This document shows, in pieces, positions 11,120 to 20,870 of a DNA stretch of 64,000 nt (position 1 is the stretch's first letter; every line of letters begins with the position of its first letter). This DNA comes from Achromobacter deleyi (GTDB lineage Bacteria > Pseudomonadota > Gammaproteobacteria > Burkholderiales > Burkholderiaceae_B), in contig NZ_CP065997.1 in assembly GCF_016127315.1 (NCBI RefSeq), positions 620,001-684,000 of the forward strand, read 5' to 3'. The notes under the pieces are model-generated. The model worked only from the letters and a program-made list of their open reading frames with translations, was not told where the DNA came from and ran no database searches. The translations under genes were made by a program, and so were the position numbers.

Positions 11120-12118
11120 TCAGCGCGCGGCGCTGCCGCCGCCGGCTTGCGCCACCGTCGGCGGGGCATTCTGCTGCGGCCCCAGGAACAGCCGCGGATC
11201 CAGCGGCTGTCCGGCGAGGCGGACCTCGAAATGCAGGTGCGGCCCGGTGGAGCGGCCGGACGAACCGACCCGCGCCACCTGCTGGCCCCGTTCGACCAGC
11301 TGCCCCTGCTTGACCATCAGGGACGAGGCGTGGGCATACCGTGTGATCAGGCCGTCGCCATGGTCGATCTCGACCATGTTGCCGTAGCCGGGATGGAACT
11401 TGGCTTCCAGCACCACCCCGCCCGAGGCCGCCAGGATCGGCGTGCCTGGCGGCGCGGCGAAGTCCAGCCCCTCGTGCATGGCCGAACGCCCGGTCACGGG
11501 GTTGCGGCGCCAGCCGTAGGAAGAACTGAGATAGGGGTAATCGGTGATCGGCATCGCCGTCGGCATGCGGGCCTGGTCGGCCGAGCGCCGGGTCAGCGCC
11601 GCGTCCAGCAGCTTGAGGTTGTCGGTCTGCAGGGCCAGCCGTTCCTGGATCTCGTCCAGCTGGCGGCCCAGGGCTTCGGCCGAGGCGGCGCTGGGCGGCG
11701 TGCCCTCGGTGAACAGGTCGTCCATCACCTGGGTGGCCTCGGGGGTATGCTGGCTGTCGGCGGGGGCCGAGACCAGTTGCTTGGCGACCTCGGGGTCGGT
11801 GTAGGCCACGCCCGCCACCTTGGCCACCCGCTGGCCCAGGCCGTCGATGCTGACCAGCTTGGCCTGCAGCGCGCCCACCTTGGCGGCCAGCAGGTTCATG
11901 TTGCCGCGCAGGAAGTCCGCGTCGCGTCCCGGCTGTTCGGACAGCGGCCAGCCCACCGTGTGTACCGCGGGCAGGATGGGTGTAATGTAGCGCTGAAGGG
12001 CGGCGCCGAAGATGGCGGCCGTCATCAGCGCGCCCCCCAGAAACAACGCCAAACGCGCGCCTCCCAGGGTGAAATGCCCGTCCCGCCCGTCGCGGGCGTG
12101 CATAATCACGATTTTCAA
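11120..12118 (-). CDS. M23 (LytM-type) peptidase, membrane anchored
   Basis: A 332-residue protein with one N-terminal membrane segment (LALFLGGALMTAAIFGAAL), a helical/coiled-coil periplasmic stalk, and a C-terminal LytM domain. The zinc ligands are visible: HEGLDF (first His and Asp) and GPHLHFEV (HxH). A glycyl-glycine-type endopeptidase acting on peptidoglycan cross-links is expected. The start is uncertain: TTG at 12118 has AGGAAG six bases upstream and gives MKIVIMHARDG; ATG at 12103 lacks such a site. The gene lies back to back with dciA, only 28 bases between the two starts, so both promoters must overlap the opposite gene. Confidence 0.85.
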   Translation of the reverse strand: MKIVIMHARDGRDGHFTLGGARLALFLGGALMTAAIFGAALQRYITPILPAVHTVGWPLSEQPGRDADFLRGNMNLLAAKVGALQAKLVSIDGLGQRVAKVAGVAYTDPEVAKQLVSAPADSQHTPEATQVMDDLFTEGTPPSAASAEALGRQLDEIQERLALQTDNLKLLDAALTRRSADQARMPTAMPITDYPYLSSSYGWRRNPVTGRSAMHEGLDFAAPPGTPILAASGGVVLEAKFHPGYGNMVEIDHGDGLITRYAHASSLMVKQGQLVERGQQVARVGSSGRSTGPHLHFEVRLAGQPLDPRLFLGPQQNAPPTVAQAGGGSAAR

Positions 12119-12146
12119 GGTTTGCTTCCTAATTCTCAGAGCCGGG

Positions 12147-12638
12147 ATGAATAGACCCACTTCATACCGTCAACGTTCCAGTTCCAGCCGGCGGAGGGAA
12201 AATACCGCCCTGGGATGGCTGGGTCATGACATGCGGGGCGCCGGGGTACTGGCGACCGCCCGCAAGCACTTGCAAATCCAATATGCGGTGGCGGCGATCC
12301 TGCCCGCCCCGTTGGGCTCCGTCTGCCAGGTCGGCAAGCTGGAAAACCAGCGCCTTCAACTGGTGGTGCCCAGTGCCGCGCACGCGGCGAAGATGCGTCA
12401 ATTGGCCCCGCGCATCGCGCAGGCCTTGGCGGACCAAGGCTGGAACCTTAACGAAATTGCGGTGAAGGTACAAGCCGGCCTGCCCAAGCCCGGGGCCCGC
12501 CAGCCGCTGCCGCCCAAGGAAGCCCAGCCGCTGGGAACAACCGCGCTGGGCGCCTTCGAGACGCTGCACGACAACCTGCGCCCCGGCCCGCTGGCCGACG
12601 CGGTCGCCAAGCTATTGAAGCACCACAAGGGTAGCTGA
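12147..12638 (+). CDS. dciA: DciA-like DUF721 protein
   Basis: A 163-residue protein of the DUF721 family. DciA is the ancestral loader or operator of the replicative helicase DnaB in bacteria without DnaC/DnaI. The DUF721 region begins around LQIQYAVAAILPAPLGSVCQVGKLENQRLQLVVPSAAHAAKMRQ, with a KH-like fold, and ends in a linker that in the family contacts DnaB. ATG 12147 is chosen as the first one after the divergent M23 start. It stands alone on the plus strand between M23 and lpxC, a position also seen for this gene in related bacteria. Confidence 0.75.
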   Translation: MNRPTSYRQRSSSSRRRENTALGWLGHDMRGAGVLATARKHLQIQYAVAAILPAPLGSVCQVGKLENQRLQLVVPSAAHAAKMRQLAPRIAQALADQGWNLNEIAVKVQAGLPKPGARQPLPPKEAQPLGTTALGAFETLHDNLRPGPLADAVAKLLKHHKGS

Positions 12639-12770
12639 GAAAACCGGACTTGTCCGGACGCCCGCCATCGGGATGGCGCCTTCGGACCGATGTCCGGGCT
12701 GGGCGCGCCCCGCGGATTGCACCTGGACGGCGCTGGCGGGCACAAGGATGGCGACCGGCGCCACCCAATG

Positions 12771-12817
12771 AAAATGGCCGGATGTCAGCCGGGGACGGTC
12801 CCCGGCGCACCGGCCAT
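12771..12817 (-). terminator. Nested hairpin terminator between dciA and lpxC
   Basis: Inner stem of 8 bp (12788-12795 with 12799-12806, loop 3) inside an outer stem of 8 bp (12774-12781 with 12810-12817). On the minus strand the outer stem runs into TTTT, so it should terminate lpxC; dciA converges on it from the other side. Confidence 0.65.
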
Positions 12818-12833
12818 CAAGGACAGACTGGCC

Positions 12834-13757
12834 TCAGGCCAGCTGCCATTCGTGCCGGAACGCCTGCGGCGCCTCGGCTTGCGATTCGTAGGTCACCATT
12901 TCCCAGGCGTCGCGCTGCGCCAGCAGCGCGCGCGCCAGCTGGTTGTTCAGCGCGTGGCCCGACTTGCATGCCACGTAGCGCGCCACCAGCGGCTTGCCCA
13001 GCAGATACAGGTCGCCGATGGCGTCCAGGATCTTGTGCTTCACGAATTCGTCGTCGTAGCGCAGGCCGTCGCTGTTCAACACGCGGTATTCGTCCATGAC
13101 GATGGCGTTGTCCAGGCTGCCGCCGCGGGCCAGGCCCATCGAGCGCAGCGCCTCGACTTCGTTGACGAAGCCGAAGGTGCGGGCGCGCGCGATCTCGCGC
13201 ACGTACGAATGGGTGGCGAAATCGATTTCAGCGAAATTCGCGGTCGAGTCGATGGCGGGGTGGCGAAAGTCGATCGAGAAGGCCAGCGCGTACCCTTCGT
13301 GGGGTTCGAGCCGGGCCCATTTCTCGTTGCGGCCTTCGCCCTCGCGCACTTCCACCGTCTTCAACACACGGATGAATTGCTTCGGCGCGTTCTGCTCGAC
13401 GATGCCCGCCGAGCGCAACAGGTACACGAAGGTTGCCGCACTGCCGTCCATGATGGGGACTTCTTCGGCAGTGAGGTCGATATGCAGGTTGTCAATGCCC
13501 AGGCCGGCCAGCGCCGACATGAGATGCTCCACCGTGGAGACGCGGACGTTGCCCTGCTGCAGGACGGACGCCATGCGCGTATCGCCCACGCCAGTGGCCT
13601 GCGCGGGCAGGTCGACGACTTCGGGCAGATCGACGCGGTGGAACACGATGCCCGTATTGGGCGCTGCCGGACGCAGGGTGAGCTCGACCCGCCGTCCGGA
13701 GTGGACGCCGACGCCTGTCGTGCGGACGAGATTCTGAATGCTGCGCTGTCGGAACAT
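12834..13757 (-). CDS. lpxC: UDP-3-O-acyl-N-acetylglucosamine deacetylase LpxC
   Basis: The zinc amidase that commits UDP-GlcNAc to lipid A synthesis. The 307-residue length is normal. The zinc ligands are seen in [17 protein letters not shown] (His) and [15 protein letters not shown] (His and Asp); [11 protein letters not shown] carries the catalytic-site His. ATG at 13757 gives [21 protein letters not shown], the standard N-terminus; the 14 extra in-frame residues upstream are not conserved in style. It lies downstream of ftsZ on the same strand, the usual end of the division cluster, after a strong hairpin. Confidence 0.97.
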   Translation of the reverse strand: MFRQRSIQNLVRTTGVGVHSGRRVELTLRPAAPNTGIVFHRVDLPEVVDLPAQATGVGDTRMASVLQQGNVRVSTVEHLMSALAGLGIDNLHIDLTAEEVPIMDGSAATFVYLLRSAGIVEQNAPKQFIRVLKTVEVREGEGRNEKWARLEPHEGYALAFSIDFRHPAIDSTANFAEIDFATHSYVREIARARTFGFVNEVEALRSMGLARGGSLDNAIVMDEYRVLNSDGLRYDDEFVKHKILDAIGDLYLLGKPLVARYVACKSGHALNNQLARALLAQRDAWEMVTYESQAEAPQAFRHEWQLA

Positions 13758-13924
13758 GAGACTAAGGTATTTTGAGCCAGGAAGCCGACAAGATGACAAG
13801 AGATTGCCGGCGTAACTGACGTATTGTAACTCTGTCCGGTTCTCAACGCCATCAAGGCGTCAGGACCGACCGATAAAACCGTCCCCTATTCAAAGCCGTG
13901 CAAGGGAAACACGGGCCGCTCCGC

Positions 13925-13958
13925 CTCCGGCTTGCCTGCGGGGACAGGCAAGCCGGAG
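13925..13958. other. Perfect 14-bp hairpin between ftsZ and lpxC
   Basis: CTCCGGCTTGCCTG (13925-13938), loop CGGGGA, then its exact complement (13945-13958). No T-tract follows on either strand, so it may be an RNA stabiliser, an attenuator or a rho-dependent signal between ftsZ and lpxC rather than a classic terminator. Confidence 0.6.
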
Positions 13959-13998
13959 ATGAGGGAGTGCATGTAGAGCCTGAAACCAGGCTCCAGGT

Positions 13999-15183
13999 TC
14001 AATCCGCCTGCTTACGCAGGAAAGCCGGGATGTCGAAATGATCCATGCCCGAGCTTTCCAGCGCGCGCACCTGGGCCGACGCCTGGCTGCGCGGGTTGCG
14101 CATGACAGACGGCATGTCCAGATTGCGGTAATCACCCTGACCGGCGGCCGGCATCGTGCCCATGGGCATGTTGTCGGTGCCGGTGCGCAGCACTTCAGCG
14201 GTGGTCTGCACCAGTTGCGGACGCGCCTGCGCACGGCCCAGGCCGGTCGCAACCACGGTCACGCGCAGGTTTTCACCCATCGATTCGTCGTAGGCGGTGC
14301 CGAAGATCACGGTCGCGTCGTCCGAAGCGTAGCTGCGGATCGTTTCCATGATTTCGCGCGTTTCGCGCATCTTCAGCGAGCGGCTGGCGGTGATGTTGAC
14401 CAGCACGCCGCGCGCGCCGTTCAGGTCCACGCCTTCCAGCAGCGGGCAGGCAATCGCGTGCTCGGCGGCGACGCGGGCGCGGTCAGCGCCCGAAGCCGAT
14501 GCCGTGCCCATCATGGCCTGGCCCTGCTCGCCCATGATCGTCTTGACGTCTTCGAAGTCGACGTTGACGTTGCCTTCGACGTTGATGATTTCGGCGATAC
14601 CCGCGCAAGCGTTGTGCAGGATGTCGTCGGCCGAACGGAAGCAGTCTTCCTGCGTCGCGTCCTCGTCCATCAGTTCATACAGGTTCTCGTTGAGCACCAC
14701 GATGAGCGAATGCACGTGCTTGGCCAGTTCGGCGATGCCGTCCTCGGCCATCTTCAGGCGCTTGTTGCCTTCGAACGTGAAGGGCTTGGTGACCACGCCC
14801 ACCGTCAGAATGCCCAGCTCCTTGGCGACTTCGGCCACGACCGGGCCTGCGCCCGTGCCGGTGCCGCCGCCCATGCCCGCGGTGATGAAGACCATGTGCG
14901 CGCCGTTCAGGGCGGCACGGATCTCTTCACGCGCGGTTTCGGCCGATGCGCGGCCTTGTTCGGGCTTGGCGCCCGCGCCCAGGCCGGTGCGGCCCAGACG
15001 GATCTGCACCGGGGCGTTGGTCGCCGCCAGTGCCTGCGCATCGGTGTTGGCGCAGATGAAATCCACGCCGTGCACGCCGCTGCGAATCATGTGCGCGACG
15101 GCATTGCCGCCCGCACCGCCCACACCAACGACCTTGATTACGGTCCCTTTGGTGTTGTTCTCAAGCATCTCAAAGTTCATCAT
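13999..15183 (-). CDS. ftsZ: Cell division tubulin homologue FtsZ
   Basis: The GTPase that forms the Z ring. The 394-residue product has VVGVGGAGGNAVAHM, the tubulin signature GGGTGTG (residues 105-111), and the T7 loop region VDFEDVKTIM with catalytic Asp residues. A variable linker leads to the conserved C-terminal peptide DHFDIPAFLRKQAD that binds FtsA and ZipA. Two adjacent ATG codons (15183 and 15180) follow AGGGAG; the first is five bases from it, the second eight, so either may be used. About 190 gene-free bases separate it from ftsA, room for its own promoter. Confidence 0.98.
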   Translation of the reverse strand: MMNFEMLENNTKGTVIKVVGVGGAGGNAVAHMIRSGVHGVDFICANTDAQALAATNAPVQIRLGRTGLGAGAKPEQGRASAETAREEIRAALNGAHMVFITAGMGGGTGTGAGPVVAEVAKELGILTVGVVTKPFTFEGNKRLKMAEDGIAELAKHVHSLIVVLNENLYELMDEDATQEDCFRSADDILHNACAGIAEIINVEGNVNVDFEDVKTIMGEQGQAMMGTASASGADRARVAAEHAIACPLLEGVDLNGARGVLVNITASRSLKMRETREIMETIRSYASDDATVIFGTAYDESMGENLRVTVVATGLGRAQARPQLVQTTAEVLRTGTDNMPMGTMPAAGQGDYRNLDMPSVMRNPRSQASAQVRALESSGMDHFDIPAFLRKQAD

Positions 15184-15372
15184 GATGACTCCCTCACAAG
15201 TCCGATTTGCAAATCACAAAAATTCCCCAACAACCTATATTTTGTGAATCGCCTCAAAGCCGACGCCGACTGCTTTGGTCCGCAACGGGTTTGAGACGCC
15301 TCCCCTTTCTGGCCCGGCCCGCCCTACCGCTGCGGATCGTGCCAAGGAGCAGGCCCCAACCTGCCCCCCTCT

Positions 15373-16599
15373 TTAATTCATGAACCATTCCTTCATGCGC
15401 GCCAGCAGGCTCTTGAAATTGCCGGTCTGCGCGGCCACCTTGCGGCCACGCACGCGCTGCATGCGCGCTTCCTGCAGCAAGCCCATCACGGTCGAGAAGC
15501 GCGGATTGCGCATCACGTCGGCCAGGCTGCCTTCGTATTCGGGCACCGCCACGCGCACCGGCTTGAGGAACACGTCCTCGGCCAGTTCGATCATGCCGGG
15601 CAATTGCGCCGAGCCGCCGGTCAGCACCACGCCGGAAGCCAACAGGTCCTCGTAGCCGGAGTCGCGCACCACCTGCTGCACCAGCGTGAACAGTTCTTCG
15701 ACGCGCGGCTCGATCACGGCGCCCAGCGCCTGGCGCTTGACCTGGCGCGGGCCGCGGTCGCCCAGGCCCGGCACTTCCACGGACTCGTCCGGGCTGGCCA
15801 GCACCTGCTTGGCCACGCCGTAGCGCAGCTTGATTTCCTCGGCATCGGGCGTCGGCGTGCGCAGCATGGCCGCGATGTCGTTGGTGATCTGGTCGCCGGC
15901 GATCGGCAGCACGGCGGTGTGGCGGATCGCGCCGCCGGTGAAGATCGCGACATCGGTGGTGCCGCCGCCGATGTCCACCAGCACGACGCCCAGTTCCTTT
16001 TCGTCGGCGGTCAGCACGGCCAGGCTCGACGCCAGCGGCTGCAGGATCAGGTCCTGCACTTCCAGGCCGCAGCGGCGCACGCACTTGACGATGTTCTGCG
16101 CGGCGCTGACGGCGCCGGTCACGATGTGCACGCGCACTTCCAGGCGCAGGCCGCTCATGCCGATGGGCTCGCGGATGTCTTCCTGGCCGTCGACGATGAA
16201 CTCCTGCGTCAGCACGTGCAGCACCTGCTGGTCGGTCGGGATGTTCACCGCCTTGGCGGTCTCGATGACGCGGGCGACGTCGGTGGCGGTGACTTCCTTG
16301 TCCTTCACGGCGACCATGCCGCTGGAATTGAAGCTGCGGATATGGCTGCCGGCGATGCCGGTGTAGACGTCTCGGATCTTGCAATCTGCCATCAGCTCGG
16401 CTTCTTCAAGCGCGCGCTGAATCGAATTCACAGTGGTCTCGATATTGACGACCACGCCCTTGCGCATGCCGCGCGATTCATGCTGGCCGAGGCCGAGCAC
16501 TTCGAATCGCCCTTCGGGCAGGATTTCAGCCACCACAGCCACCACCTTGCTGGTGCCGATATCGAGGGCGACGATAAGGTCCTTGATGTCACGGGTCAT
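15373..16599 (-). CDS. ftsA: Cell division actin-like protein FtsA
   Basis: The membrane-bound actin homologue that tethers FtsZ. It has 408 residues: the actin-type phosphate-1 loop IVALDIGTSKVVAVV, the 1C domain, and the phosphate-2 motif VLVDIGGGTTDVAIF. The C-terminal amphipathic helix ends in LLARMKEWFMN, the membrane-targeting sequence. ATG 16599 is used; a longer in-frame opening to 16761 overlaps ftsQ and is not credible. It begins four bases after the ftsQ stop. Confidence 0.98.
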   Translation of the reverse strand: MTRDIKDLIVALDIGTSKVVAVVAEILPEGRFEVLGLGQHESRGMRKGVVVNIETTVNSIQRALEEAELMADCKIRDVYTGIAGSHIRSFNSSGMVAVKDKEVTATDVARVIETAKAVNIPTDQQVLHVLTQEFIVDGQEDIREPIGMSGLRLEVRVHIVTGAVSAAQNIVKCVRRCGLEVQDLILQPLASSLAVLTADEKELGVVLVDIGGGTTDVAIFTGGAIRHTAVLPIAGDQITNDIAAMLRTPTPDAEEIKLRYGVAKQVLASPDESVEVPGLGDRGPRQVKRQALGAVIEPRVEELFTLVQQVVRDSGYEDLLASGVVLTGGSAQLPGMIELAEDVFLKPVRVAVPEYEGSLADVMRNPRFSTVMGLLQEARMQRVRGRKVAAQTGNFKSLLARMKEWFMN

Positions 16600-16603
16600 G
16601 GCG

Positions 16604-17428
16604 TTAGCGTTTCTTGGGAGGTTTCGGTGTGGATTTGGGTTTGTTTGCCGACGCGGGCAACGGGGCCAGCGCCAGAGCGAAACCATTGGGATAGCGCAGG
16701 TCCGCCTGCGTGATGGTGCGCCCTTCCAGGCGCCCCGCCACGGCGGGCCAGGCCTGCACAAAACGTTGAATGCGCGCCGCGAACGGCAGCGCGCCGGGCA
16801 GGCCGTGCGGATCCGGCGCGTCGGCGCCAGGATCGCGACCCAGGTCCAGCAGCATGCCGTTGGACAGCACCACGCGCCAGGCGTAGCGCGGACTCAGCTC
16901 CAGCTGCTTGACATGCATATCGAGCGGCGCGAACCAGCGCGCCAGTTCGGCGTAGCGTTGCACCACCAGCGACTCGGTGCCCTCGGGCCCGGAGAACTGC
17001 GGCAACACCGTCTCGTCGTCCACCTCGCCCGTGTTGGCCGTGAACGCCTCGCCCCAGGTGTTGATCATCTGGTTCTCGTTCCACAGCGCCAGCGGCTGCT
17101 GCTCCTCGATGCGCACGCGCAGCACATTGGGCCAGATCCGCCGCACGGTGGCGTGGCGCACCCACGGCACCGACTCGAAGATCTCGCGCGCGTCGTCCAG
17201 GTCCACCGTGAAGAAGTTGCCCTTGAAACGCCCCGCGATCGCCGCGCGCACCGCGCCCGGCGATACATAGTGCAGCTCGGTGTCCGGCGTCGACTCCAGC
17301 TCGATCGCCGACAGCGTGAAGTACGGACGCTGCGCCACCCACACCACGCCCGCCAGAAGCATGGCGCAGACCGCCAGCACGGCTAGCGTGTTGGCGATCA
17401 GGTTGGTCGTGCGAGCGTCGTTCCACAC
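16604..17428 (-). CDS. ftsQ: Cell division protein FtsQ
   Basis: A bitopic division protein that links FtsL/FtsB and the septal synthase. The 274 residues comprise a short cytoplasmic N-terminus, one membrane segment (LAVLAVCAMLLAGVVWVA), the POTRA domain starting at FTLSAIELESTPD, then the FtsQ/DivIB beta domain (WVRHATVRRIWPNVLRVRIEEQQPLALWN). A proline- and lysine-rich tail closes it. It lies between ddl and ftsA with short gaps. Confidence 0.96.
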   Translation of the reverse strand: MWNDARTTNLIANTLAVLAVCAMLLAGVVWVAQRPYFTLSAIELESTPDTELHYVSPGAVRAAIAGRFKGNFFTVDLDDAREIFESVPWVRHATVRRIWPNVLRVRIEEQQPLALWNENQMINTWGEAFTANTGEVDDETVLPQFSGPEGTESLVVQRYAELARWFAPLDMHVKQLELSPRYAWRVVLSNGMLLDLGRDPGADAPDPHGLPGALPFAARIQRFVQAWPAVAGRLEGRTITQADLRYPNGFALALAPLPASANKPKSTPKPPKKR

Positions 17429-17440
17429 AGAATGTCCGGG

Positions 17441-18391
17441 TCAAGTATTGCGCGCGGCGCTGTGCAGCTTGCACGAAGCGTCGGCCAGGATCGCCACGCA
17501 CAGCTCGGCATAGCTCATGCCGGTGGCGCGGGCCGCCATCGGCACCAGGGAATGGCCGGTCATGCCGGGCGAGGTATTCATTTCGAGCAGCCAGGGGCGG
17601 TTGTCGGCGTCCAGCATAAAGTCGGCGCGGCCCCAGCCTTCGCAGCCCAGCGCGCGATAGGCGCGCACCGCGATGTCGGCGACTGCCTCGGCCACGGCCG
17701 GCGGCAGCGTCGCCGGGCAGAAGTACTGCGTGTCGTCGGAGAAGTACTTGTGCTCGTAGTCGTAGTTGCCACCCGGCGCGGCGATCTCGATCACCGGCAG
17801 CGCGCGCGCGGTCTTGCCGCCGCCCAGGATCGCCACGGTCAGTTCGCGGCCCTGGATGAACTGCTCGGCCAGCACCTCGGCGTCGAACTTGGCGGCCAGC
17901 GCGTAGGCGTCCTTCATGTCGGAATAGCCCACCACCTTGGTGATGCCCACGGTCGACCCTTCATGCGGCGGCTTGATGATGAGCGGCAGGCTCAAGCGGT
18001 CCGGCACCAGGCGCAGCTCGGTGTCGGCGTCCAGCAATTCGAATTCCGGCGTGGGCAGGCCGTGCTGCAGCCACACGCGCTTGGTCATGGTCTTGTCCAT
18101 GGCCAGCGCCGAGGCCAGCGGGCCGCTGCCGGTGTAGGGAATGCCCAGCAATTCCAGCGCGCCCTGGATCGAGCCGTCTTCGCCGAAGCGGCCATGCAGC
18201 GCGATGAACACGCGCTCGAAGCCCTCGGCGGCCAGCTCGGCCAGGCTGCGCTCGCCCGTGTCGAACAGGTGCGCGTCGACGCCGGCGCTCAACAGCGCCT
18301 GGTGCACGCCGGCCCCGGACATCAGGGACACTTCGCGCTCGGCGGAACGGCCGCCGTACAACACACCCACCTTGCCGAATTTCGCGCTCAT
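17441..18391 (-). CDS. ddl: D-alanine--D-alanine ligase
   Basis: ATP-grasp ligase making D-Ala-D-Ala for the cell wall. It has 316 residues: N-terminal [21 protein letters not shown], the flexible ATP-binding loop with [13 protein letters not shown], and the C-terminal magnesium site [23 protein letters not shown]. Its ATG overlaps the murC stop by four bases. This is the DdlB-type gene of the division cluster. Confidence 0.97.
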   Translation of the reverse strand: MSAKFGKVGVLYGGRSAEREVSLMSGAGVHQALLSAGVDAHLFDTGERSLAELAAEGFERVFIALHGRFGEDGSIQGALELLGIPYTGSGPLASALAMDKTMTKRVWLQHGLPTPEFELLDADTELRLVPDRLSLPLIIKPPHEGSTVGITKVVGYSDMKDAYALAAKFDAEVLAEQFIQGRELTVAILGGGKTARALPVIEIAAPGGNYDYEHKYFSDDTQYFCPATLPPAVAEAVADIAVRAYRALGCEGWGRADFMLDADNRPWLLEMNTSPGMTGHSLVPMAARATGMSYAELCVAILADASCKLHSAARNT

Positions 18392-19794
18392 GCCAATTCT
18401 CCAACTTGGGCCGGGACCTTGCTGATCGAGCCCGCCCCCATGACGATCACCACATCGCCGTCACGGACGAAATCGACCACCGCCTGCGGCAGTTCGGCCA
18501 CGTCCTCGACGAACACCGGTTCGACCTTGCCGGCCACGCGCAGGGCGCGCGACAGGGCCCGGCCGTCGGCGGCCACCAGCGGCGGTTCGCCGGCGGAATA
18601 GACTTCGGTCAGCAACACCGCGTCGGCCGTGCCCAGCACGCGCACGAAATCCTCGAAACAGTCGCGGGTACGCGTGTAGCGGTGCGGCTGGAACGCCAGC
18701 ACGATGCGGCGGTCGGGCCAGGCGCCGCGGGCGGCGGCCAGCGTGGCGGCCATTTCCACCGGGTGGTGGCCGTAGTCGTCGATCACCGTGAAGGTGCCGC
18801 CGCCATGCGCGGCCGGCACCGGGAATTCGCCCGTCTGCGTGAAGCGGCGGCCCACGCCCTTGAACGAGGCCAGCGCATCGCAGATGGCTTCATCGGCCAC
18901 GCCCAGCTCGGTCGCCACGGCGATCGCCGCCAGCGCGTTGCGCACGTTGTGCAGGCCCGGCAGGTTCAGTTCCACCTGCAGCGGCGGCAGCAGCGTGTCG
19001 CGGTGGCTGCGTTGCACGTTGAAGCGCATGCGCGTGCCGTCCGCCCGCACCTCGTAGCCGCGCACCATCGCGTCTTCGTTCAGGCCGTAGGAGGTGATGG
19101 GACGCGACACGAACGGCATGATCTCGCGCACGTTGGCGTCGTCGGTACACAGCACCGCGCTGCCGTAGAACGGCAGGCGCTGGGTGAATTCAATGAACGC
19201 GCTCTTGAGGCGGGCCACGTCGTGGCCGTAGGTGTCCATGTGATCCGCGTCGATGTTGGTCACGATGGCCATCACCGGCAGCAGGTTCAGGAACGAGGCG
19301 TCGGATTCGTCGGCCTCGACCACGATGTAGTCGCCCTGCCCCAGGCGCGCATTGGCGCCGGCCGAATTCAGGCGGCCGCCAATCACGAAGGTCGGGTCCA
19401 GGTCGCCGGCGGCCAGGATGCTGGCCACCAGGCTGGTGGTGGTGGTCTTGCCATGCGTGCCGGCCACCGCGATGCCGCGCTTCAGGCGCATCAGCTCGGC
19501 CAGCATGATGGCGCGCGGCACCACCGGAATGCGCGCGGCGCGGGCCGCGATGACTTCGGGGTTGTCGCCCGCCACCGCGGTCGAGGTGACGATGGCGCCG
19601 GCGCCGGTGACGTTGCTGGCGACGTGGCCGATGGCGATGTTCACGCCCAGGCCGGCCAGGCGGCGCGTCACGGCCGACTCGTTCAGGTCGGAGCCGCTGA
19701 TGGTGTAGCCCAGGTTGAGCAGCACCTCGGCGATGCCGCTCATGCCGGAACCGCCGATGCCTACGAAATGGATATGCTGGATTCTGTGTTTCAT
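18388..19794 (-). CDS. murC: UDP-N-acetylmuramate--L-alanine ligase MurC
   Basis: The first amino-acid ligase of peptidoglycan precursor synthesis. Its 468 residues hold the N-terminal Rossmann-like [22 protein letters not shown], the ATP loop [10 protein letters not shown] (111-120), the central [10 protein letters not shown] block, and the C-terminal ligase domain ([14 protein letters not shown]) with the MurC-type His pair. Stop and start codons overlap with ddl and murG, so translation is coupled. Confidence 0.97.
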   Translation of the reverse strand: MKHRIQHIHFVGIGGSGMSGIAEVLLNLGYTISGSDLNESAVTRRLAGLGVNIAIGHVASNVTGAGAIVTSTAVAGDNPEVIAARAARIPVVPRAIMLAELMRLKRGIAVAGTHGKTTTTSLVASILAAGDLDPTFVIGGRLNSAGANARLGQGDYIVVEADESDASFLNLLPVMAIVTNIDADHMDTYGHDVARLKSAFIEFTQRLPFYGSAVLCTDDANVREIMPFVSRPITSYGLNEDAMVRGYEVRADGTRMRFNVQRSHRDTLLPPLQVELNLPGLHNVRNALAAIAVATELGVADEAICDALASFKGVGRRFTQTGEFPVPAAHGGGTFTVIDDYGHHPVEMAATLAAARGAWPDRRIVLAFQPHRYTRTRDCFEDFVRVLGTADAVLLTEVYSAGEPPLVAADGRALSRALRVAGKVEPVFVEDVAELPQAVVDFVRDGDVVIVMGAGSISKVPAQVGELA

Positions 19795-20870
19795 GATGAA
19801 CGCCCCGCTGCTTGTTCACAGACGTCGGCGATATGCGCCGCCGCTTCCGGGTGCGCGTGCGCGCGGGCCCGTTCTGCGACGGCTTGCAGTTCTTGGCGGG
19901 AACGCTGGCCCAGCCAGTCCGCCAGCCACTCGGGGCTGAAGGCGTTCTGCGGCTGCAGCCATGCGGCCTGCGCGTCGCTCAGGAAGCGCGCGTTGGCGGT
20001 TTGATGGTCATCGATGGCATGGGGCAGCGGCACGAACAGCGCCGCGACGCCGACGGCGGCCACTTCGGACACCGTCATGGCGCCCGCGCGGCAGACCAGC
20101 AGGTCGGCATCGCCCATGGCGCCGGCCATGTCGTCGATGAAGGCGCGGCAGTCGGCCGCCACGCCCGCCTGGGCGTAGGCCTGCTGCAGCGCCGGCAAAT
20201 GTTGTTCGCCGGCCTGGTGCACCACCACCGGACGGCTTTCCAGCGGCAGGCGCGCCAGCGCTTGCGGCACGGCGGTATTGAGCGCCTGGGCGCCCAGGCT
20301 GCCGCCCACCACCAGCAGCCGCAGCGGACCGCTGCGGGCGGCGTAGCGCTGCGCCGGGTCGGCCAGCGCGCACAGATCGGCGCGCACCGGGTTGCCCATG
20401 GCCTCGCCCTTGGGCAGCACGCCTGGGAACCCGCTCAGCACGCGGCGGGCCATCCTGGCCAGCCACTTGTTGGCGGTGCCGGCCACCGCATTCTGCTCGT
20501 GCACCACCAGCGGCGTGCCGCGCAGCGCGGCGATGACGCCGCCGGGGAAGGCGACATAGCCGCCCATGCCCAGCACCACGTCCGGACGCACCGACGACAG
20601 CCGCGCCCAGGCCTGGGCGAAAGCGCGCACCAGCAGGAACGGCAGTTTCAGCAGCGCGGCCGCGCCCTTGCCGCGCACGCCGGCGAAACGCAGCGGCACC
20701 AGTTCGATGCCGCGCGGCGGCACAAGCCGGCCTTCCATCTTGTCCGGATTGCCCAGCCACATCACGCGCCAGCCGCGCTGGCGCAGCACATCGGCCACGG
20801 CCAGGCCGGGCATGATGTGGCCGCCGGTGCCGCCGGCCATGATCAGGATGGTGCGCGACGACGCGGTCAT
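19791..20870 (-). CDS. murG: Lipid II-forming glycosyltransferase MurG
   Basis: The membrane-associated GT-B transferase that adds GlcNAc to lipid I. Its 359 residues start [29 protein letters not shown], the glycine-rich loop of the family, and the C-terminal domain has the UDP-GlcNAc site ([15 protein letters not shown]). ATG 20870 overlaps the ftsW stop by four bases; an upstream in-frame extension to 21050 lies inside ftsW and is rejected. Confidence 0.97.
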   Translation of the reverse strand: MTASSRTILIMAGGTGGHIMPGLAVADVLRQRGWRVMWLGNPDKMEGRLVPPRGIELVPLRFAGVRGKGAAALLKLPFLLVRAFAQAWARLSSVRPDVVLGMGGYVAFPGGVIAALRGTPLVVHEQNAVAGTANKWLARMARRVLSGFPGVLPKGEAMGNPVRADLCALADPAQRYAARSGPLRLLVVGGSLGAQALNTAVPQALARLPLESRPVVVHQAGEQHLPALQQAYAQAGVAADCRAFIDDMAGAMGDADLLVCRAGAMTVSEVAAVGVAALFVPLPHAIDDHQTANARFLSDAQAAWLQPQNAFSPEWLADWLGQRSRQELQAVAERARAHAHPEAAAHIADVCEQAAGRSS

